DNA of 16,018 nt from an uncultured Opitutaceae bacterium (GCA_946482625.1 CAMLSH010000027.1:1-16018); one strand, 5' to 3'; counted from the stretch's first letter, positions 7,593 to 15,873 are shown. Numbers and translations are program-made. Notes: generated by a model not told the origin, from the letters alone.

Positions 7593-9941
7593 ATGAAAAT
7601 GTTTAGACCTACCGACCTCACGAGACGCCCCCCACGTACCGGCATCGTCTGCGTCTTATTCGCCTTCGCTCTCGGCGGCATTTCGCCAAACGCCCTCGCG
7701 GAATCGGCGACCGTCCCGATCGACTACGCCACGGTACACGTTATCTCACCGGAAGACTCTCCTGCGACGATCGTCGAGAAAGCGGCCAAGGTTCTTCCCC
7801 GCTCCAATCAGATCGAATGGATGCGTCTCGAACGGACGTTCTTCCTTCACTTCGGCCCGAATACCTTTCGCGGCGTCGAGTGGGGCGACGGACGTGAGTC
7901 GCCCGCGATTTTTAATCCCACGGAGCTGGATGCAAATCAGTGGGTCAGTGCTATGAAAAACGCCGGCTGCAAGCTGCTCATTCTGGTCGCGAAGCACCAC
8001 GATGGGCTCTGTTTCTGGCCGACTCGCTACACACAGCATTCGATCGCCTCAAGTCCCTGGCGCGGCGGCAAGGGAGACCTGGTTCGCGAAGTAGCCGAGG
8101 CCGCCCGCGCCCACGGCATCAAGCTCGGCCTCTATCTTTCGCCCGCTGACCTCTACCAGCTGCGGACAAACCCAAAAAATCCCGCGGGCTACTACGGCAA
8201 CGGCAGCCCCAAAGTCCGATCGACCATACCTACGGATCCCGCGAGCTTTCAAAAAGACCCCGCTCAGGGCCGCACGCCGACACCCGGCTTCGACAGCCAC
8301 ACGTATGAGGTCGACGACTACAACCGCTACTTCCTCAACCAGCTTTACGAGACGCTGACGGAATACGGCCCGATCTCCGTCGCGTGGTTTGACGGCGCGA
8401 ATCCCGACCCGAGCGTTCATCAAACCTACGACTACGCCGCCTGGTACGATCTGATTCGTAAACTCCAACCCGGCGCCGTGATTTCCGTAAAGGGTCCGGA
8501 TGTTCGCTGGGTCGGTAACGAGGGCGGGTACGGTCGCACCACCGAGTGGAGCGTGCTGCCCTTGCCCGAACCGCCCGACCGACACACCTGGCCGGACCGG
8601 CAGGACAACGATCTGGGGAGCCGCGCGAAGCTCAAAGCCGGTTCCCATCTGTGGTGGTATCCCGCCGAGGTGAACACGCCCATCCTCAACGGCTGGTTCT
8701 GGTCCGCTGAAAAACGCGCGAAGAGCCCGGCCGAACTGGTGGACTATTTCTACCGGTCGGTTGGCCGCAACGGCGTCATGCTGCTCAACCTCTCGCCCGA
8801 CACGCGCGGTCTCATCCCTGATGATCAGCTCTCGTCGTTGCGAAAAATGTCTCACGTGCTCGCCGGCACCTTTGCGCGCGATCTCGCCGCTGGAGCGAAA
8901 CTCACTGCGGACAGCTCCCACTCAGCCAACAGCCCCAGCCTCGCCCTCGACCGCAATCTCGACACGTGGTGGGAAGCCGCCCCCGGCCACACGGCCGCCA
9001 TCGTCACGCTGACGCTGCCGGCCCGCGCGACCTTCGACGTCGTTTCGCTTCAGGAGGCGGTCGCCCAACGCAGCCAGCGCATCGAGTTCTTTGTTATCGA
9101 GACATGGGACGGCTCTGCATGGACCGCGCCCATCGCCGTCGAAGAGCAAACCACCATCGGTCACAAGCGGCTCGTGCGTCTCTCGGTCCCCGTCACGACG
9201 GACCAACTACGCATCCGCATCACCGGTTCGCGTCTTGAACCGACCCTCGCGGAAATCGGCCTCTTCAAACAGTCGCTCCCCAAAGAGCCCACGATTTCCG
9301 ACCGCAACCGGGAAGGCACGATGACCCTCACTCATCCCCACGGTCTCCCGATCGTCTACACGCTCGACGGCTCAGAGCCCACGGCGAGATCGTCCACCTA
9401 CCGCGCGCCGATTTCCCTCCCGCAGGGCGGCACCGTACATGCCGCGGTCCTGACTTCGGAAGGACAACTCGGATTGACGGCGAGCAAGTCCGTCGTCGGC
9501 CTAGCGCCGACCGGTTGGAAGGTCGTCACGCCAGAAAACCCCGGCGCCAACGTCCCCGACTTTCCCGCCACTAACGCCATCGACGCCGATGCTCGCACCC
9601 TTTGGCAGACGCGCGCGATGGCAGGCCAATCGGCGCAGCCCACTCTCACCATCGACATGGGCGGCGCGCGCCGGGTAGGCGGATTCGCGTATCTGCCGCG
9701 TCAGGACTGGGTGTTCAAGGGCGTGGTCGATCGCTATAAATTCGAAACGAGCCTCGACGGTCGGCAGTGGGACACCCAGGTCGAGTCCGGAACGTTCGGC
9801 AACATCCGCAACAATCCGATGCTCCAGGAGGTCCGCTTCGCGCCCGTCGAAGCCCGCTACTTCCGATTCACCGCGCTGCACGCGGTGGACGACGACGGCT
9901 GGATCGGCGCGGCCGAAATCACCGTCCTGCCCGCCAGATAA
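7593..9941 (+). CDS. GH29 alpha-L-fucosidase with CHB_HEX-like and two discoidin-like domains
   Basis: A 782-residue exported enzyme. The signal peptide ends near S-P-N-A-L-A (residue 36). The GH29 barrel spans about 70-430: L-H-F-G-P-N-T-F at 85-92, the typical K-H-H-D-G-L-C-F-W at 134-142, and V-A-W-F-D-G-A-N at 263-270 with Asp267 as the expected nucleophile. After it come a galactose-binding (F5/8 C-like) domain at about 435-558 (S-L-A-L-D-R-N-L-D-T-W-W-E), a short chitobiase/hexosaminidase C-terminal-like domain at about 565-635 (Y-T-L-D-G-S-E-P-T), and a second F5/8 C-like domain at about 640-780 (A-I-D-A-D-A-R-T-L-W-Q-T). GH29 enzymes release alpha-L-fucose with retention; the accessory domains probably bind glycan. 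In this locus, terminal fucose on xyloglucan side chains is a plausible substrate, but other fucosylated glycans cannot be excluded. ATG 7593 is used; ATG 7599 is an equal alternative. The GH43 gene follows after 75 bases in the same direction. Confidence 0.92.
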   Translation: MKMFRPTDLTRRPPRTGIVCVLFAFALGGISPNALAESATVPIDYATVHVISPEDSPATIVEKAAKVLPRSNQIEWMRLERTFFLHFGPNTFRGVEWGDGRESPAIFNPTELDANQWVSAMKNAGCKLLILVAKHHDGLCFWPTRYTQHSIASSPWRGGKGDLVREVAEAARAHGIKLGLYLSPADLYQLRTNPKNPAGYYGNGSPKVRSTIPTDPASFQKDPAQGRTPTPGFDSHTYEVDDYNRYFLNQLYETLTEYGPISVAWFDGANPDPSVHQTYDYAAWYDLIRKLQPGAVISVKGPDVRWVGNEGGYGRTTEWSVLPLPEPPDRHTWPDRQDNDLGSRAKLKAGSHLWWYPAEVNTPILNGWFWSAEKRAKSPAELVDYFYRSVGRNGVMLLNLSPDTRGLIPDDQLSSLRKMSHVLAGTFARDLAAGAKLTADSSHSANSPSLALDRNLDTWWEAAPGHTAAIVTLTLPARATFDVVSLQEAVAQRSQRIEFFVIETWDGSAWTAPIAVEEQTTIGHKRLVRLSVPVTTDQLRIRITGSRLEPTLAEIGLFKQSLPKEPTISDRNREGTMTLTHPHGLPIVYTLDGSEPTARSSTYRAPISLPQGGTVHAAVLTSEGQLGLTASKSVVGLAPTGWKVVTPENPGANVPDFPATNAIDADARTLWQTRAMAGQSAQPTLTIDMGGARRVGGFAYLPRQDWVFKGVVDRYKFETSLDGRQWDTQVESGTFGNIRNNPMLQEVRFAPVEARYFRFTALHAVDDDGWIGAAEITVLPAR

Positions 9942-10016
9942 TCCGCCGCTCGCGACGGCGCCTTGCAGCTCTTCCCGCCGTCTCACCCGACGAATCCTTC
10001 CCTATTCTCAACACTC

Positions 10017-11432
10017 ATGTTCACAAAACGAATACACCTCATCGCATCTGTCGCGAAAACCTTCGCCTTCATCCTCGGAATCGCCGGAACGTCTGCCGCG
10101 CTTCAAGCCGCCAATCCGTTTCTCCCGGGCTATGAGCATATCCCCGACGGCGAACCGCGCGTTTACGGCGACCGTGTTTATCTCTACGGGTCGCACGACA
10201 AAGCCGGCTCCGAACGTTTTTGCGATTACATCCTGAAAGCCTGGTCGGCGCCGCTCACCAACCTCAACGAGTGGACCGACCACGGAGTTCTGCTGAGCAC
10301 CCGCGACGTTCCGGGAAGGAAAGACGACATCCCCTACTCCGACTACGAATTCTACGCGCCGGAGGTCGTCGCGTTGAATGGCAAATACTACCTCTTCGCC
10401 CAAGTAGTCGGTGCGCCGTGTTCGGTGGCGGTGAGCGATTCGCCGGTCGGCCCGTTTAAGGTCGTTTCCCAGATCAACGCTCCCGCCGGCGCGTCAGCCG
10501 AATTCGGCGGCTGGGGACAGTACTTCGACCCGGGCGTGCTCGTGGATGACGACGGCAAAGTCTATCTCTACTGGGGCGGCGGTCGCTCTTACATGGCGCA
10601 GCTCAATCCGAAAACCATGACAGACGTGCTGCCCGACACGCTGCAAGCGGACATCATACCCGTTGAAGCGCCGTTCGAGTATCAAGAGGGTCCCTCGCCG
10701 AGAAAAATTAATGGCATTTACTATCTCGTCTACGCGCGCGGGCTGGATCTCGCCTACGCCACGAGCGACAAGCCGACCGGCCCGTTCACGTATCGCGGCG
10801 CGATCGTCAGTCAGCGCAACGGCGCCCAAGGCGGCAACATCCACGGCGGCCTGGCCCAGATCGGCGGCCGGTGGTATGTCTTCTATCACCGCCAGACCAA
10901 CAACACGGTTTTCTCGCGCCGCGCCTGCGTCGAGCCAGTCACGATCGAGGCAGACGGAACCATCCCGACCGTCGAGCAGACCTCTCTCGGTTTCGAAGAG
11001 AACCTGAATCCCTACAAACTCACGCCAGCCGACATCGCCTGCGTGTTTCGCGGCGGAAGCTACGCCACCGAGCTCGACAAGCGCACGCAGCCCGTGATGG
11101 GCAACAAAGACGGCAGCATCGTCGGCTATAAATACTTCGAATTCGGTCAGCCCTTTCCCGGGCAGAAGACGACCGTCACCATCCAGCTTCGCGATGGCGC
11201 GGCGTCTGGAAATATCGAGATCTGGCTCGGCGACCCTGAAAACAAGGGCGAGCGCATTGGCGCGGTCCCGGTAGAGAAGAACCCTGCCCCCGAGGGGTGG
11301 TGGCGCGAAATCACGATTCCCGTACCGAACATCAGCGGACGCCATGCCGTGTACCTGCGGTTCACGTCAGGATTCCCGGATACAACCGTGGCAGACCTGC
11401 GGTCGTTCGTCTTCACACGCGACACGGACTAA
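10017..11432 (+). CDS. GH43-family glycoside hydrolase with C-terminal CBM6-like domain
   Basis: A 471-residue protein with a signal peptide (about 1-31, ending S-A-A-L-Q-A-A). The five-bladed propeller of GH43 covers about 33-320. Blade motifs are P-D-G-E-P-R-V-Y-G-D-R-V-Y-L-Y-G-S-H-D (43-61, with Asp44 as a candidate base), Y-A-P-E-V-V (113-118), F-D-P-G-V-L-V-D-D-D-G (170-180, Asp171 probably the pKa-modulating residue) and Q-E-G-P-S-P (223-228, Glu224 the expected general acid). H-G-G-L-A-Q-I-G-G-R-W-Y-V-F-Y-H at 276-291 is also typical. Residues about 335-470 are a beta-sandwich resembling CBM6 (G-N-I-E-I-W-L-G, then Y-L-R-F-T). Members are mainly alpha-L-arabinofuranosidases, beta-xylosidases and arabinanases; the exact activity is not decided by sequence. 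The frame extends upstream to a TTG at 9963, but the ATG at 10017 opens the signal peptide and is preferred. Probably co-transcribed with the fucosidase gene. Confidence 0.9.
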   Translation: MFTKRIHLIASVAKTFAFILGIAGTSAALQAANPFLPGYEHIPDGEPRVYGDRVYLYGSHDKAGSERFCDYILKAWSAPLTNLNEWTDHGVLLSTRDVPGRKDDIPYSDYEFYAPEVVALNGKYYLFAQVVGAPCSVAVSDSPVGPFKVVSQINAPAGASAEFGGWGQYFDPGVLVDDDGKVYLYWGGGRSYMAQLNPKTMTDVLPDTLQADIIPVEAPFEYQEGPSPRKINGIYYLVYARGLDLAYATSDKPTGPFTYRGAIVSQRNGAQGGNIHGGLAQIGGRWYVFYHRQTNNTVFSRRACVEPVTIEADGTIPTVEQTSLGFEENLNPYKLTPADIACVFRGGSYATELDKRTQPVMGNKDGSIVGYKYFEFGQPFPGQKTTVTIQLRDGAASGNIEIWLGDPENKGERIGAVPVEKNPAPEGWWREITIPVPNISGRHAVYLRFTSGFPDTTVADLRSFVFTRDTD

Positions 11433-11467
11433 GCACGCCGCCTGAAGCGGCCAGGCCGACATCAGTA

Positions 11468-11497
11468 GCACCACGGTGACAACGACCGCCGCGGTGC
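11468..11497 (+). terminator. Weak hairpin after the GH43 gene
   Basis: GCACCACG and CGCGGTGC form an eight-base stem with one A-C mismatch and a 14-base loop, 35 bases after the GH43 stop codon. There is no T-run. It could weakly terminate the GH29-GH43 transcript before the next promoter region. Confidence 0.25.
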
Positions 11498-11511
11498 CCG
11501 CGTGCCGTTAC

Positions 11512-11550
11512 CATGTTTTGGTGACATGCCACCTCCGCGGAAGGCTGATA
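11512..11550 (+). promoter_or_regulatory. Candidate regulator site B: CATGT-N7-ACATG with downstream CTGATA
   Basis: The inverted repeat spans 11512-11528. ACCATGTTTTGGTGACATGC agrees with site A (7361-7377, opposite strand) at 17 of 20 bases, and CTGATA (11545-11550) lies 15 bases after ACATGC exactly as there. Both copies are also preceded by GTGCC at the same distance. The orientation here points at the GH5 gene. The shared layout suggests a common regulator or a common promoter element; CTGATAGAC itself is only a fair -10 match. Confidence 0.42.
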
Positions 11551-11561
11551 GACTTCGGTAG

Positions 11562-11580
11562 CTCTGTCCCACCGACAGAG
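11562..11580 (+). other. Leader hairpin upstream of the GH5 gene
   Basis: CTCTGTC and GACAGAG form a perfect seven-pair stem with a five-base loop, 12 bases after the CTGATA element and before both possible GH5 start codons. It is followed by an A-rich stretch rather than T residues, so it is not a standard terminator. It may stabilise the leader of the GH5 transcript. Confidence 0.3.
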
Positions 11581-11726
11581 GAAAACACACCCCAAAATAA
11601 CGCCACGCCTCTCGTGGCGGCTCTACTATGTCGTACCTGCACACTTCACTCACGCGGCTCCGTCGCGCGCTGTTCGCCTGCTTACCCGGCTCCGCGATCG
11701 AACGTCATCCTCCACGCATCGCTCTG

Positions 11727-14700
11727 GTGAATACCCCGAAAGTTTGTCGGGCGATTCTCTTCGCCGGCGCCCTGCTATCCACGTTGTTTTCGCTCGCAGC
11801 CTCCGCGTCCGCTCAGACGCCCATGCAAACCTACGTCGAGGCCATGCAGCCCGGCACCAACTGGGGCAACACGCTCGACGCGATCCCCAACCGGCATTCG
11901 TGGGGCGCACCAGAAACCACCCAGGCGATGATTCAGGGTATCGTTGATAAAGGTTACAAAAGCCTCCGAATCCCGATCACCTGGAGCAACTACATGGGAT
12001 CCGCGCCCGACTACGCCATCGATCCGGCGTGGATGGATCATGTGCAACAGGTCGTGGACTGGTCCCTCGATGCCGGTCTCTATGTGATGATCAACCTGCA
12101 TCACGACTCGTGGACCTGGCTGGACGATATGCCCGCCGATCACGACGCCGTGCTCGACCGCTATCGCAAGGTCTGGATGCAGATCGCCACCCGCTTCAAG
12201 GACCACTCGAACAAACTCCTCTTCGAAAGCATCAACGAGCCCGGCTTCGAGGGTTTGGACGACGCCGCGCAGGCAATCCTGCTTCACGAGGTGAATACCG
12301 CTTTCCACACCCTCGTGCGTGGCACCGGCGGCGGGAACACCACCCGGCCCCTCGTGCTTCCCTCGGTCTACACGCGGGCCGACCAGCCGATGATCGATTC
12401 CCTCAAGAATACCATCTTGAGCCTGAACGACCCAAACCTGATCGCGACGGTGCATTACTATGGTTGGTATCCCTTCAGTGTGAATCTCGGCGGGTACACG
12501 ACCTTCGACGAGACCTCGCTTTACTGGGTTCACACGCCTTTCGACGCGGTGCACAACACCTTCGTCGCCGACGGCATCCCCGTCATCGTCGGCGAATTCA
12601 GCGTGCTATCGGGAAGCTGGATACAACGCGGCGAGCAGCTGAAGTACCATGAATATGTGCAGGCCTATGGCCGCTCCAAGGGTATGACGATGATGCTCTG
12701 GGACACCGGCGGCATTTACGGGCGCGGCATTCAGGATTGGGCAAACCCCGACCTCGGAAACATCCTGATGCAGGCCGTGGTCGGTCGCGCGATCACCGCC
12801 GAGAGCGATATGCTTTTCGTGAAAGCCGGCGCACCGGTCGAAGACAGGATCGTCAATCTTCAGCTCAACGGGAACACGCTCGTCTCCATCCAGGATAACG
12901 GAACGCCCCTGACGCCACTTACCGATTACACGCTTTCCGGAGATACGCTCACGCTCAAAGCGCACGTCCTCGCGAAGTACGCCACGGGCGCCTTCGGCGA
13001 GAAAGCCACACTGACGCTCCATGCGAACGCCGGTCCTGCATGGAAAATTTTCGTGCGGTATTTCGATAAGCCCCTGCCCGGTCCGCTGACGACCACCACC
13101 GGCGTCGCGATCCACATTCCCGTCGCGTTCAACGGCGACCTTCTCGCCACGATGGAATCCAAGTACGCCAATGGCGCCAACGCCGGCCCGACCAACTGGA
13201 CCTCGTTCCAGCCGTTCGGCGAAGCGTTCAGGCCAAACTACGCGAACAACACCATCGTCCTCGACGACAACTTTCTCCGCGATGCGCCTCCAGGCCTCGT
13301 GAATCTCGATTTCCATTTCTGGAGCGGCCTGATCTTAAAGTACCGGCTCGAGATCAAAGAGCGGAGCTCCGAGAGCGGCACCGAATACGTGATCTACGAC
13401 GACAATCTCGCGTCCGGGTGGCATGATTGGTCCAGTTGGACGCCGCACAACCTGGCCAGCACGAGCGAGGTCCACTCCGGATCGCAATCGATCTCGATAA
13501 CGCCGGGCGCGTATGGCGGCGTCGGACTGCAGAACGGCGGCCCGGCGATCGATACGTCCGCCTACCGCACACTGACTTTCTGGATACACGGTGGCACCAC
13601 CGGCGGGCAAAGCGTTGGCGTCATCCCCATCCGCGCGGGTCTCTGGGGGGAAGATGGCGGTGGCGTTTCAATTCAGGCGCCTACTCCCGTGGCGAATACC
13701 TGGCAGAAAGTAGAAATCCCGCTCAGCAGTTTTCTCATGGAAGGCCGTCCTGATATCACGGGCTTCGCTTTCCAGCATTGGTCAGGCACTGAGGGACCGA
13801 CGTTCTATATCGACGACATCCATCTCACCACGGCGCAGAGCACCGCGGTGATGGATATCTACGGAACGCCCGTGGAGACCGTCACCTTCGCTGAATGGGC
13901 CTCCGCCAGAGGTCTTACTGCGGCTAACAATGCAGCCACGGCCGATCCCGACGGCGACGGCGTGGCGAACCAGTTGGAGTTTAAACTGGGCTTCAATCCT
14001 CTCGTCCCCGACTCCGCCGGTCTGCCAACAGGGACGATCGAGGCCGGTCTGTTCGTCTTCCGCTTCACGCAGGACACGACGGCGATCGGCGTGACACTCA
14101 CCGTGCAACAATCGACCGATTTGCTCACATGGACATCCGTGGCAACCGCCATCGAATCCACCACACCGACGACCGAAACGCTGATCGCTTCGCTGCCGAT
14201 GACCGGTCCGCGGCTGTTTATGCGCCTCGTTTCCAACGACGATTTGCCCACGGTGCCCGTCGGCTATCTGAACACGGACGTGGGCGCTGGCGCCACGACC
14301 GCGTTCAGTGTGCCGCTCGACGACACCGCGAATCCCACCGGCATCCGCGCGGGTAGGATCGAGTCGTTCACCGCGACCACGATCACCCACACCGCCGGCG
14401 GATGGACAGGCAACCTCGCCAACGCGTCCTCACCGTGGGCCGTGCGTCTCACCAGTGGCTCCGCGGCGGGAAAACTCTTCGACATCGTCGCGAACGACGA
14501 GACAACACTCACGCTGGGCAATGCCACTCTGACTACGCTCGGCGTCGTCGCGGGCGACACCTTCGAACTCGTGCCGCTCGACACGCTCGGCACGCTCTTC
14601 CCGCCCGGTGCGCTACTCGGCGGGACCTCTCCGGCGAGTGCCGACGTCGTCCAAGTACGCAGCGGCACCAGCTGGGTCGCGTTCTACTACAACACATCTC

Positions 14701-15152
14701 TCGGCTTCTGGCGCCGCACGAGCGGAGCCCCGACCAACAGTGACAACGTCGTCGTTCGTCCCGGCTCCGGCCTGATGCTCACGCGTCGGGGCGGGGCCCT
14801 CACGCTCAACTTCACAGGCCGCGTTCTCGGCGCCACCTTCCGCACACCCGTGGCCAACGCCAGCACCACGGCGACCGGCCTGGGTTACCCGATGGACACG
14901 ACGCTCGGCGCATTCGGCCTCCAAGATCTCCTCGCCGGCTGGCGCTCGGGCACGACGACCCGAAGCGCGGATTCCGTGGGTATCCACAACGGCACGACTT
15001 GGGTCCCCTACGTCTTCAACGGCACCGGCTGGCAGACGATCTCGGGTGTTAACAGCGACAACCTCAGTCTGCCCGCCGGCACCGTCCTGCTCGTCTCGCG
15101 CCCCGGAAATGCCAGCGGCACGACCGACCTCGTCCGCATCAAGCCTTATTGA
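11727..15152 (+). CDS. Secreted multidomain GH5 endoglucanase/xyloglucanase with CBM_X2, CBM46 and verrucomicrobial C-terminal modules
   Basis: A GTG start at 11727 gives 1141 residues with a clean signal peptide (MNTPKVCRAILFAGALLSTL, cut after A-S-A at 29); the frame is open from an ATG at 11628, but those extra 33 residues would bury the signal. From the GTG: GH5 barrel at about 30-360, with N-L-H-H-D-S-W (123-129), S-I-N-E-P-G (acid/base Glu171), H-Y-Y-G-W (243-247) and V-G-E-F-S (nucleophile Glu290). An Ig-like CBM_X2 domain follows at about 360-447, then CBM46 at about 448-544 (I-P-V-A-F-N-G-D-L-L-A-T-M-E, then F-H-F-W-S-G). A further carbohydrate-binding-like sandwich lies at about 551-702 (Y-D-D-N-L-A-S-G-W-H-D-W-S). 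Next is a calcium-loop motif D-P-D-G-D-G-V-A-N-Q-L-E-F (740-752), and about 300 residues resembling family TIGR02597. GH5_4 enzymes with CBM_X2-CBM46 cleave beta-glucans and xyloglucan, here probably at or outside the cell surface. The PEP-CTERM gene starts 31 bases downstream. Confidence 0.9.
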   Translation: MNTPKVCRAILFAGALLSTLFSLAASASAQTPMQTYVEAMQPGTNWGNTLDAIPNRHSWGAPETTQAMIQGIVDKGYKSLRIPITWSNYMGSAPDYAIDPAWMDHVQQVVDWSLDAGLYVMINLHHDSWTWLDDMPADHDAVLDRYRKVWMQIATRFKDHSNKLLFESINEPGFEGLDDAAQAILLHEVNTAFHTLVRGTGGGNTTRPLVLPSVYTRADQPMIDSLKNTILSLNDPNLIATVHYYGWYPFSVNLGGYTTFDETSLYWVHTPFDAVHNTFVADGIPVIVGEFSVLSGSWIQRGEQLKYHEYVQAYGRSKGMTMMLWDTGGIYGRGIQDWANPDLGNILMQAVVGRAITAESDMLFVKAGAPVEDRIVNLQLNGNTLVSIQDNGTPLTPLTDYTLSGDTLTLKAHVLAKYATGAFGEKATLTLHANAGPAWKIFVRYFDKPLPGPLTTTTGVAIHIPVAFNGDLLATMESKYANGANAGPTNWTSFQPFGEAFRPNYANNTIVLDDNFLRDAPPGLVNLDFHFWSGLILKYRLEIKERSSESGTEYVIYDDNLASGWHDWSSWTPHNLASTSEVHSGSQSISITPGAYGGVGLQNGGPAIDTSAYRTLTFWIHGGTTGGQSVGVIPIRAGLWGEDGGGVSIQAPTPVANTWQKVEIPLSSFLMEGRPDITGFAFQHWSGTEGPTFYIDDIHLTTAQSTAVMDIYGTPVETVTFAEWASARGLTAANNAATADPDGDGVANQLEFKLGFNPLVPDSAGLPTGTIEAGLFVFRFTQDTTAIGVTLTVQQSTDLLTWTSVATAIESTTPTTETLIASLPMTGPRLFMRLVSNDDLPTVPVGYLNTDVGAGATTAFSVPLDDTANPTGIRAGRIESFTATTITHTAGGWTGNLANASSPWAVRLTSGSAAGKLFDIVANDETTLTLGNATLTTLGVVAGDTFELVPLDTLGTLFPPGALLGGTSPASADVVQVRSGTSWVAFYYNTSLGFWRRTSGAPTNSDNVVVRPGSGLMLTRRGGALTLNFTGRVLGATFRTPVANASTTATGLGYPMDTTLGAFGLQDLLAGWRSGTTTRSADSVGIHNGTTWVPYVFNGTGWQTISGVNSDNLSLPAGTVLLVSRPGNASGTTDLVRIKPY

Positions 15153-15183
15153 TCGTTCCCAACTCACCCGTCTCTCAATCACC

Positions 15184-15834
15184 ATGAAACGATATCTCCT
15201 CTCCCTCGCGCTCGGCACTCTGCTCCTCGGCGGTGCAAGCGCCCTTCACGCTCAACTGCTGGAAAACTTTTCCAGCTTCGAATCGGCCAGCACGCTGTTT
15301 TACGGCGACTGGTCCTCGACCGGCGATCCCTTCGCCGGGGACCTCGCGCCAACTGGCAGCTTCTCGCAAGGCGCGGGCTTCTATGGCTTCGCCAGCACGA
15401 CCAACGTGGACACGGCCTACGCCGAGCTCACGTTCGCCTCCTCCCTCAACCTAGGCGCGGACGATGTGCTCTCGCTTTCGTTACGTCTGCTCGACGACAA
15501 CACGGCCGACGGGCTGACCGTCACACTGTTCGACACGAGCTTCAATACGGCGGCCGCCACGTTTGCGCTCAGCGATTTTTCAATCGCAGACTTCACAACC
15601 GCGAATCTCGCTTTCACCGCATTCGCCGGCTTCGATGCAAGCGATGTAGCCGGATTCCGCCTGAGCGGCAACGATCCCTTCGGAGGTGGCGTGTTCAGCG
15701 TGGCGCTGACCAACCTCGAAGTCACCAGCAGCAATAGCACACCACCCGCCGCCGTGCCCGAGCCAGGCACCTACGGACTCCTCACCGGCATCGCGCTCGC
15801 GAGCCTCGTACTCTGGCGTCGCCGACGGACGTGA
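15184..15834 (+). CDS. PEP-CTERM sorting-domain protein of unknown function
   Basis: A 216-residue protein with a signal peptide (MKRYLLSLALGTLLLGGASA, cut near L-H-A at 23). The body is rich in small residues, Phe, Asp and Thr and looks like an all-beta domain (for example L-S-L-S-L-R-L-L-D-D-N-T). It ends in the tripartite PEP-CTERM signal: V-P-E-P-G-T (191-196), a hydrophobic helix (Y-G-L-L-T-G-I-A-L-A-S-L-V-L-W) and R-R-R-R-T. Such proteins are processed by an exosortase and delivered to the cell surface or matrix; no exosortase is in the window. The ATG at 15184 is chosen over an earlier in-frame start because it opens the signal peptide. With only 31 bases after the GH5 stop codon it is probably co-transcribed, suggesting a surface partner in polysaccharide binding. 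The function is not known from sequence. Confidence 0.85.
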   Translation: MKRYLLSLALGTLLLGGASALHAQLLENFSSFESASTLFYGDWSSTGDPFAGDLAPTGSFSQGAGFYGFASTTNVDTAYAELTFASSLNLGADDVLSLSLRLLDDNTADGLTVTLFDTSFNTAAATFALSDFSIADFTTANLAFTAFAGFDASDVAGFRLSGNDPFGGGVFSVALTNLEVTSSNSTPPAAVPEPGTYGLLTGIALASLVLWRRRRT

Positions 15835-15873
15835 GCGAGTCACTGAATCGGGGCTTCTGACTCGATCGAAGGA

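Noticed and set aside
8049..8921. Minus-strand open frame of 290 codons inside the fucosidase gene.
   Set aside because: It lies fully antisense to the GH29 catalytic domain, and its protein shows no family motif or signal.
10494..11345. Minus-strand open frame of 283 codons inside the GH43 gene.
   Set aside because: Antisense shadow of a well-supported gene; no recognisable domain.
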